DNA of 64,000 nt from Amphimedon queenslandica (lineage: Eukaryota > Porifera > Demospongiae > Haplosclerida > Niphatidae). A program made the position numbers and the translations under genes. The notes beneath the pieces are model-generated. The model did not search any database. It was not told the origin of the DNA and worked only from the letters and a program-made list of their open reading frames with translations. The DNA is taken from assembly GCF_000090795.2 (NCBI RefSeq), contig NW_003546490.1:62001-126000 (forward strand). Direction: 5' to 3'. Shown here piece by piece: positions 55,909 through 64,000 of this stretch; within the stretch, counting starts at the first letter, position 1, and each line of letters opens with the position of its first letter.

Positions 55909-58900
55909 TTAGTCATTTATTATTTCTACAACTTTAGAGTTAGCAGCTACTACGTCTTCCACATTATACAACACTTCGGTCACTACTCCATCAATTGGCG
56001 AGAGAATGTTAGTCTAAAAAAATTAAAGTATTGTATCCTGGTTTATTTTGGAGGTGACACATACCGTACATGTATTCTGTGTTTTTGCTTTTAGTGAAAA
56101 TTAAAATTAAAAATTCTGCACATTTATTGCCAATTGGTCTACATGACTACATGTACATAATTTTGCAAGCCACTGTAATTTTTTGTGAAAATATTAATTT
56201 TAATGTAGGGTTTAACAATACAATGCACTTGATGGTGAAAATAATCTGATACATGTACTGTACATGGCTACATGTACATATGGTAATGACAGCCTCACCT
56301 CCATCTTCATTCCCTCCACAGTTAACAGCAACTGTCCCTTTTTGACATTATCACCAACATTAACCAGGACCTGTTCCCATAGTAACAATTAGTTAATAGA
56401 TAGGGACTTTACCTTATTGACTCTGGTTGAATAAGGAGGAGACTTTACCCCACCCACATCTCCAGAAGAACTTTTATTGTAATACTCTGGCATTGGAAAC
56501 TCTACACTAAAACTGTTACCATCCTAATGATGACATAGAAATAATAATAATAACACCATTGTATGGTATTACATATCAAAAAAATAATTGTATTGTATGC
56601 GTGTACATGTACACATACATGTATAAAGGAATTTAGGAGACTCTTGGTCTGGGTTTCCCACAAGATTTTGGCATAGTGCTCATACACAATGTATCATGCA
56701 GCTTTGTGTCAGTGGATAGACAAGTTGCTTAAATATTGGGCTATAAATCCTGTAATGGGTATTTTGACAAAATAAAAAAAAGAGAATTCAGATTTCCATA
56801 AATATAATTTTCTCTGATACATGCACACTCCATTATCAACTTTGAGCTGGTTCTAATCAAATTTTAAAAGTTAATCAAATATCAAGTTAGTAACCAAAAG
56901 CTATGATAGCCTTGGTCTTTGGCTAAATTTAATTGGCTCTAGGAAAAATTTGGCAGTTTTCATAATAATTATTACTTTTATGACACATGTATGCATACAT
57001 ATCGATGTGTTGTCTATACACTTTAAACTACATGTACATGTACATTGTATATCCAATCAAATTCTGCTTTTTCATAAATCTTTAACGTTGCTCAAAAATT
57101 GGGCTAATAACCAAAGACTATAGCCTTTGGTCGTTGGCCCAATTTCATCAAAAACGGCTAGAAGAGAATTCTGCATTTTTATAATTTTAAAAATGCATAT
57201 ACATGTCCTTATGTTGTGTATCAAATTTAAGCTGATTCCAATCAAATTTAGATTTTTTATGAATTTTTAAAGTTGCTCAAAAATCACGCGAACAATCAAA
57301 GGCTATAGCCTTTGGTTGTTGGTCAAATTTCATCAAAAATGGCTGAGAGAAATCTCAATCTTTATACTTTTTTCTAATATATACACATGTCCTTATGTTA
57401 TGTATCAACTTTGAGCTGATTCTGAAAAAAATGGATTTTTTATGAATTTTAAAAATTAAAAGCTGGCCCAAATGTACCGTACATGTCAGCTCATAAAGCA
57501 TACTGTTTAGCTCATATAGCAAGATAGCACGCTTTGTGGGAAGCCCTGCTTTTAGTCTTCCATACTGCATACATGTAAATGTACATGCACATGTACATGT
57601 ACATGTAGGTGTCCATAAGTCTCCCATTTTTGGTTAGAATGGACTCCCAAAATTTACATCTTGTACGTTTACGTGTATTTTTAGATTTAACAGTGACAAT
57701 AATTAACACATGTACATGTACTTACATTAGTGAAGCAGTGTATTGTGTTTTCAGTAGTAACCACATCAGCAGATGCTTTCTCATTATCAATAAAACCATT
57801 GAACACAAGTCCTCCAGCTTTCTGACGCACCTGACCACTGCATGGTATCCACTGGAGGAAGAAAGATACAAATAATAATACAATGTGATTAAAGATAAAA
57901 ATTAATTAACTGAAGAAAAAGCATAATAAAGAATGGGATGTCTATTACTTACTTGACTATTGTCCATTGAAATATTAAAATCATCACTCCCTATGTACTC
58001 CACAGAGCCAGTGAAAACTAATGAAAAAATTAATAAAATAGGAGTGCATTATACACTGTATAATTGGGCAAAGCCCACTCTGGTAAAAGAATGTCTGTAT
58101 GTACGTGTGTATGGGCATGACTGGGAGGCATGGTCAGGAGGATGAGCCCTTTAATGTTTTACATTCTTTCTAAAAATATCAATGTAGTTTTACATGTACA
58201 TACACTCATACTAATTAATTGACCTGCCTCCTAGGCCACTGAAAACATAAGTCTATACATGTACAAGTACATGTAATTACACATGAACAATGGCCTCTCC
58301 CTCTTCACAGTTTATGATATGATGCCCTAAAATACATGTAGCTGAATTTTGTATTTTCATTATACATGTACATGTAAGCAATCAAGACTAATGCTCATGC
58401 AACATGTACATGTACACTGTACATATACATGTATACTAAAATTAATGTACATGTACATGTACTTTAAAATAGTCAATCAACTTATGGTACCCACTAAAAA
58501 GTACATACAAGTACATGTACATGTATGCTCTCTTCAATTCTCTCTCTCACTTTCATCTTTTCCTTTAAGTGAAACTTTTCTATGATGCATTGTGTTAACT
58601 CTACCACCATCAGTACTGTTGAATGGATCTAATATGATAGAAGAGAGAGAGAGAGAGAGAAAGGAAGAAGAGATTGATAAAATTACATGCACATTTGTAC
58701 TTGCAACTCAATTACTGTAGCTACTGTATTGCTCTTACATTTGTCGGAATCAGCTCAAACTTTCTACACAGCATAAGAACATCAATATGTATCAAAAAAT
58801 GTCACAAAAATTGTGGGTGATTTATCAATGTACATGTACATGCAAGTATACGCAATACAAGTACATGCACAATGTACCTAAAGATAAATTTCTTGTATTG

Positions 58901-61900
58901 TTATATCTCTCCAGTGCTAGCATGATAAGAATACCCAACTTCTGCTGACGAGGGGATAATCCCTTGTTGCTAGGAAACAGACTCTCCCTATGTTGCTATG
59001 ACAACAAATACAAGTACATATAAATGTAACTAAAATATCGTACACAAGTACCTCAATAAATCCAGTATGCACATCAGCATCAATGAATGACTGGTGGCTA
59101 GCTAGTGACGTCAAGAAGCTCAAATTACTATGCACACCCACAATCTAATTGAATATAATATACATTGTATACATTGATAAAATAATTATACATGTACATG
59201 TACATGTTAATAATGATAGTTACATGTACACATAGAATGCATGAATAGAGAGCACACTACATACAATGTACATGTACATGTATTTTATAATGAAAAACCA
59301 TATTAGAAATCAAGAGTTATATTCTTGAAAATTTTGAAATCAAGATTACCATATAAGTGGTTTTTTTAGGGTTGCAACTTTCGTAAATTTCACAAATTCC
59401 TTCCTGATTTGCAAAAATCAAATCCGTGAAAATCAATTCGATACACTACCGCATAGCACACATGGTAGAATTTTAGTAGATTTTTACGAAATAAAATTCC
59501 CTCAAAAAAACCACTAATACGGTATACATGTATGCGCCAAAATCAATGACTACATGTACATGCATATCATGAGCAGTATTTCACAAGTGGTACATGCATT
59601 TTGCTGTACTTAATTTTTTGACTTGTAAGATGACACAAAAGCTGCTTTCCTTGCTGGAGTAAAAAATTTGGGTAAACAAATGTACATTGTATTAATAAAA
59701 TACTACGGCTATACAGGCACTGTACATGTACATACATGTACAAGTATAGTAACAATAACATGTACAAATACATTAATTCAGAGTCAGACATACATACATG
59801 TACATGTACATGTATACTGTATACACATTATTACTGTAGGGCACCTTTTTTTCAATGGCTATAGGTTTCGCGGATTTTTACTTAGAGGATTTAATTTTGC
59901 GAAATTATGCCCATCTGCCATCTTGTACCATATTAATTTTATTTTCACAGAAGCAAATTTTGCAAATTTAAAGAAAAAATCGTGAAATCCGCAAAATTTA
60001 CAGCCCTTGAAAAAAGATGCCATATGGTATTAACAATTGAAATTACTTTTAAATTATTAAAAAATTAATTTTGTAAATAAAACATGTACAATGTACATGT
60101 ACGTAGTAAATACTTATGATTACCTGGTAGTTATGAAGTGACTGTACTAATTTATTAAGAGCTAATGTTCTTGTTGGACCCCATACAACTAGTTTAGCAA
60201 TCATTGGATCATAATAGGCCGTGACTTCATCACCTTAAAGAGAGAGAAAGAGAGAGGAATTGGTAGAAGAAGGCAAAAAGAAGGAGAGAGAGAAAGAGAG
60301 TGAGTGAATGAAATACATGTATATGTATAAGTATTAAGGAAAGGGAATAAAGAGATTAAAAAGATAAAGAAGACACTGGTACAATTGCAAGTACATGTAC
60401 TTGCACAGTGTACATGTATGTACCAGACGTGGAGGAGTGCATGTGTATGAATATTAGACATGTAAATGTATACATAATGTACAGGAAGATAAGAAGTACA
60501 TATGCATGTACATGTGTGCTGTATTATTTTAAATCATATGCATGTACATGTGTGCTGTATTATTTTAAATCAAATTACATACATGTACATGTACAGTACA
60601 TGTACGTGGGTCGTGTGCATGTAAGAGGATACCTTGTCTCACTCCAGTATCAATTCTTACTGTCTCAGAGGATGAAGGTGTGGCCAAATGACGCAATAGC
60701 CCAGGGCTGGGACTGAAAGACCTACAATGTACAAGAACATCAACATGTACATGGCATGGAGGAAGGATATTCACATGTAACATATAGATTAATATCAGAA
60801 AAAACATGTACAGTAGATGTATAAGTACGGAATGATCAAAACATGAGTAATAAGAATAATACTTTCAATATGTTACCTTATATTTCATAAATCAAAAAAA
60901 TAATAAAAACAAATACATGACGTTAATACTACACTCAATTATTCATGTGCAGCATACATGTATACATGTACACACATTACAGTACATGTATACGGAAGAT
61001 TTTTTCTACAAAACATACATGTAAGTCGAAATAAACAAAAACATACATGAGATAAAACAAACCACTAGAAATAATAGTTAATGTACATACATGTGTGTAT
61101 GGTACTTGTACATGTACAATAACACAATCACAAAAGTAACATTCACTTGCTATCACATGTCATCAGACCTACATGTACATGTACATGTACATGTACATGT
61201 ACATTGTGTACATGTACTCACTATCACTACCGTATAGAGGGAAATTTTGAAGGGAAATAAATTTTGCAAATTTGGCATTTTGATAGCCATTCGCCAAAAT
61301 AAAAATCTGCAATTATGAGCCATTATACGCATGCTCAATGGCACATGGCCACAAATTTGCCAAATTAAAATTCGCCAATTACCAAAATTTAGCAATTCGC
61401 CAAATTTTAGACCCTCCAAAATTTCCACTATATAAGGTAATTTACTAATACACTCACTCTGATGGATTCTCTGCATATATCCTTGCCTCAAAAGCATGTC
61501 CAGTGCAAGTGATATCAGACTGGGAGAGAGGAAGAGGATGACCAGCAGCTACTCTCAACTGTAGCTCCACGAGGTCAGTTCCAGTTATTAGTTCAGTTAT
61601 TGGGTGCTCCACTTGGAGTCGAGTGTTCATCTCCATAAAGTAAAAGGTCTCATCTTGAGTGTCCACTATGAACTCAACAGTACCTGGAGTGGGTCAGTGT
61701 GTATGTTATAAATTACAAAATAAATGTACAGTACTAATGTATGTATTATACATGTACATATAAACACGCGTACATAGGCATTCATGTACGTACACAACAA
61801 TTAATTAACTACATGTAATTAATTAACAGCACGTTAGTTCAAAATTAATGCGATACATGTACATGTACATGTATATGTACACTGAACATGTGACAGGGCA

Positions 61901-63441
61901 TTAAAAAGTTGAGTATACATGTACCGGAACATGTAAAATGCACATCACAAAAATTTCCCAATCTACGATATTATGACTTGCACAAAGTTGAAACATACAT
62001 GTCGATGTACAAGTAAATTTGTCAGCGAGAGCACATGACATGCATAGTTTTGCATACACAGCAGCAAATCCTTCATTATGATGCTCAAAATAATTTTCTT
62101 CTGCGGATCCCTATTACTATACAGTATGTACAGTGTTCAATGTACATGTACATGTACATGTACATGTCATGTTATTAAGGCAATAAATTTTAGCAAGTAC
62201 ACAATTTACAAGTACATGTACATGTATGTGTACATGTACATGACATCAATTAATTTTACCTGCTCCAACATAATCAACTGCTTTAGCTGCTCTCACAGCT
62301 GCTGACCATATGGACTCACGAGTTGACTGACTTATATTGGGCTAAAGGATAAAAGACAAAAAAATAATTAATTCATGCAGTTTTAATTTTATGTTATCTT
62401 TTCCACTCTCTGACTCCCTCCCTTCCTCCCTTTCTCAAAAAAATATGAAGAGGAAATCTTTTACACACACATGCATGCACATGTACACATCCAAACTTTC
62501 TGCATGTACATGTACAAGTACATATAAATATACATTGTACCAGTACCACATACTGTAAGTCATATACATGTACATGTAATTTTTGTATTTTACTACCTTC
62601 ATTATTTCACCTTTTTGTATCTGCAATTTTAATTTTAATTTACACAGATGTACATGTACATGTACATACATTGTATACCAATACAATGAACATCACATAT
62701 TCACTGTAGCTCAATTAGTACATAATACATGTACATATTAAATCACTCTTTCTTTCCTCCCCTCTCCCTCTCTCTTACTCCTGGTGCTTCTTCTATTATC
62801 TTTTGGTGTCTCCTCTGTACACTGCAGTCCCTCTCAAACAGATGCAGTATGTTACCATGCTTATCTCCAATAACCTGTACCTCCACATGCCTATAATATA
62901 ACAGAAGTCACTTAATAGTGGGACATGGCATTATTAAACAAAAGGGAGTTATTAGGACCCCATATTTAATCTAAAATGTACATGTACACATGTACATGTA
63001 GGTGTCCTGAAATGCCCCATTTTTAGCTTTTGCTCTTTCATATTTAAGGGAAAAGACCACTGTTACATGTAGGCCAATAGTTAGTTTATAGGAGACTTTT
63101 GTTCTCCCATTATTAATCTACAATGTATAGTGTATCCCACTTTAAGTTAGATTGGTCTCCCAAAAAATACATTTAGACTAGGTCTAACAATGGGCATGGC
63201 TACATTACCGTGGTTTTGAGAGATATTTCTCAAGTAGAACTTTATCATCATTGAATGACTTGAGAGCCTCACTGCGACAAGCCTCCAGCATCATGTTGAA
63301 CTCTTCCCTCTCATTGACAATGCGCATACCCTAAAATACAATGTATATACATGTACATGTACATATACATTACATATATAATATTATATTATGTGTACTT
63401 TTCCTCCTCCTCCCAAATCAGCTTTGATGAGTACTGGGTAG
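55909..63441 (-). CDS. MCCC1: Methylcrotonoyl-CoA carboxylase biotin-carrying (alpha) subunit, last 15 recognised exons
   Basis: Exons: 63441-63399, 63330-63209, 62890-62779, 62341-62260, 61683-61458, 60721-60633, 60233-60124, 59144-59052, 58995-58878, 58628-58551, 58017-57953, 57851-57726, 56523-56413, 56370-56299 and 56013-55909; all phases match (1552 nt). The enzyme carboxylates 3-methylcrotonyl-CoA in mitochondrial leucine breakdown. Seen here: the ATP-grasp loop [43 protein letters not shown], the active-site [47 protein letters not shown], and a biotinyl domain [26 protein letters not shown]. The choice of MCCC1 over PCCA or pyruvate carboxylase rests on QHRESLF and the [20 protein letters not shown] context. 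The biotinyl lysine motif is GMKM rather than AMKM. The first ~200 residues lie beyond 64000 or in unrecognised upstream exons. Confidence 0.9.
56760..57440 (+). repeat. Dispersed repeat family, three to four units in an MCCC1 intron
   Basis: Units carry 'gtccttatgttgtgtatcaa.tttgagctgattccaatcaaa', 'tttatgaatttttaaagttgctcaaaaat' and 'aaaggctatagcctttgg', with TACATG words embedded. They have the same orientation as 37000-37960. Confidence 0.75.
59349..59522. mobile_element. CCATATAAG/CCGTATTAG-ended MITE (174 bp) in an MCCC1 intron
   Basis: The left end CCATATAAGTGGTTTTTTTAG and right end AAAAAAACCACTAATACGG form inverted repeats with TA on both sides (59347-59348, 59523-59524). It matches the partial element right of the N gap at 19000-19084. 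Confidence 0.75.
59836..60027. mobile_element. Foldback element related to the CCGTATAG family, MCCC1 intron
   Basis: Arms 'ggcaccttttttcaatggc' and 'gccatatgg' with 'ttgaaaaaagatg' are inverted, enclosing inverted 'tttcgcggatttttac' / 'gtgaaatccgcaaaattt' words. The left end is not clean. Confidence 0.5.
61170..61205. repeat. (TACATG)n array, about six units
   Basis: An uninterrupted run of the palindromic hexamer, among the longest in the window. Other arrays with three or more units include 57590-57606, 59800-59815, 61855-61872, 62137-62168 and 62648-62668; single or double copies occur throughout, most densely from 55 kb to the right edge. Confidence 0.95.
61230..61437. mobile_element. 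MITE, CCGTATAG family (208 bp), MCCC1 intron
   Basis: The left end CCGTATAGAGGGAAATTTTG and right end AAATTTCCACTATATAAGG are inverted with TA outside (61228-61229, 61438-61439). The interior shares 'ttcgccaatta' words with the element at 26097. Confidence 0.75.
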
Positions 63442-64000
63442 CTGTGGATAGAGAAGAAGGTAGGGAGAGAGAGAGATAGTAAAGCACATACATGTATGTG
63501 TACATATATACAGTAATGTACATGTAATTAACTCACATACACATGTACATGTACATGTATTATACATGTATACATGCATGTACTGCACATGCCGTATATG
63601 CACTGCTTTCAAGGGTTAAAATTATTGCACGTGGTACATGTACATGTAAAATTCACAAATTAAAGTCTACAAATCAGAAATTTAGCCAGTTTTACAGATA
63701 CATGTACATGTATACACATGTAATTCCCTCATAAACAAACTACATGTACTTACTATCTGGCACCTTTTCACAGTGGTACTATTATACGTATGTATATGAG
63801 CTAGTGTACATGTACATGTACAGTGTATGCATACCAAAAGCCTTCTCTACATGTGTGAGGCTAAATAATTCTAAACATACACATGTACATGTATAAATGC
63901 TACATGTACAGTACCTAAGAACCACTACAAACATACATGTAGAAAGTACCTGCATGTACATCTACATGTGCAGCACATGTACAATTTGTACAGGCATGTA
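63442..64000. other. Upstream MCCC1 intronic sequence with a possible further exon
   Basis: TACATG words are dense. About 63838-63870 (minus) reads SLTHVEKAFG after a 'ttag' acceptor-like site, which would sit well before YPVLIK of the next exon (compare EHARRIGYPVMIK in vertebrate MCCC1). However, the donor G|gtatgc gives a phase one base off. The exon is therefore not included in the model. Confidence 0.35.

Noticed and set aside
61140-61210. Tandem TACATG array as a possible CRISPR or telomere-like repeat
   Set aside because: There are no spacers, the unit is a palindromic hexamer, and it is unlike known telomere repeats.
62435-63734. Many short Met-Tyr-Met-Tyr or Val-His-Val-His open stretches
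   Set aside because: They come from TACATG arrays read as codons; no splice sites or flanking homology.
1-64000. tRNA or rRNA genes
   Set aside because: No cloverleaf with a B-box or rRNA core sequence was recognised on either strand by eye; a covariance-model scan was not possible.

Overview
The window looks like nuclear DNA of a demosponge, with Amphimedon queenslandica or a close relative as the best guess. It is AT-rich, and its genes have many short introns with canonical GT-AG borders. An NLR-type gene carries the 2A-peptide leader described from sponge and sea-urchin NLRs. Ankyrin-ROC-COR-death-domain genes lie in tandem, and a large orphan beta-helix membrane protein is encoded by one exon. 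The species is an inference; the gene families are read directly from translated exons.

Layout, left to right. 1-400: broken piece of a protein tyrosine phosphatase gene (minus). 1086-3065: fossil of a DIRS-order tyrosine-recombinase retroelement (minus). 3.1-7.1 kb: mostly non-coding, with copies of a dispersed repeat of about 130-200 bp. 7.1-23 kb: a minus-strand array of Ank-ROC-COR genes with separate death-domain tail exons. Two heads are intact (B, 931 aa; C, 951 aa), one is decayed (A), and there are extra tail cassettes, one of them intact and splice-compatible with gene C. 15.8-17.1 kb: small TIR elements nested in the dispersed repeat. 23.9-27.1 kb: a GCK-III/STE20 kinase in eight coding exons (minus). 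27.3-31.9 kb: an NLR-like gene (2A leader, death domain, NACHT, LRR) with several lesions. 31.5-35.3 kb: a duplicated NLR 3' end. 36.1-36.9 kb: an unrecognised minus-strand gene. 38.4-48.1 kb: an N-terminal RanBP2/Nup358-like protein in about 24 exons, with a LINE fragment and two MITEs in its largest intron. 49.7-53.3 kb: single-exon beta-helix/multi-TM surface protein (minus), head-to-head with a secreted glycoside-hydrolase-like protein (53.4-54.6 kb) that is followed by its own decayed copy. 55.9 kb to the right edge: the last 15 recognisable exons of MCCC1, the biotin-carrying subunit of methylcrotonoyl-CoA carboxylase (minus).

Three themes link the regions. (1) Immune or death signalling: ROCO-death genes, an NLR and a GCK-III kinase lie within 25 kb, although co-function is not shown. 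(2) Small TA-flanked inverted-repeat elements are frequent. (3) The palindromic hexamer TACATG occurs very often, singly and in short arrays. Paralog comparisons show CATGTA inserted exactly at TA dinucleotides at five independent sites, one in a coding exon and one at an exon end. This resembles double transposon-excision scars and is the most novel signal in the window.
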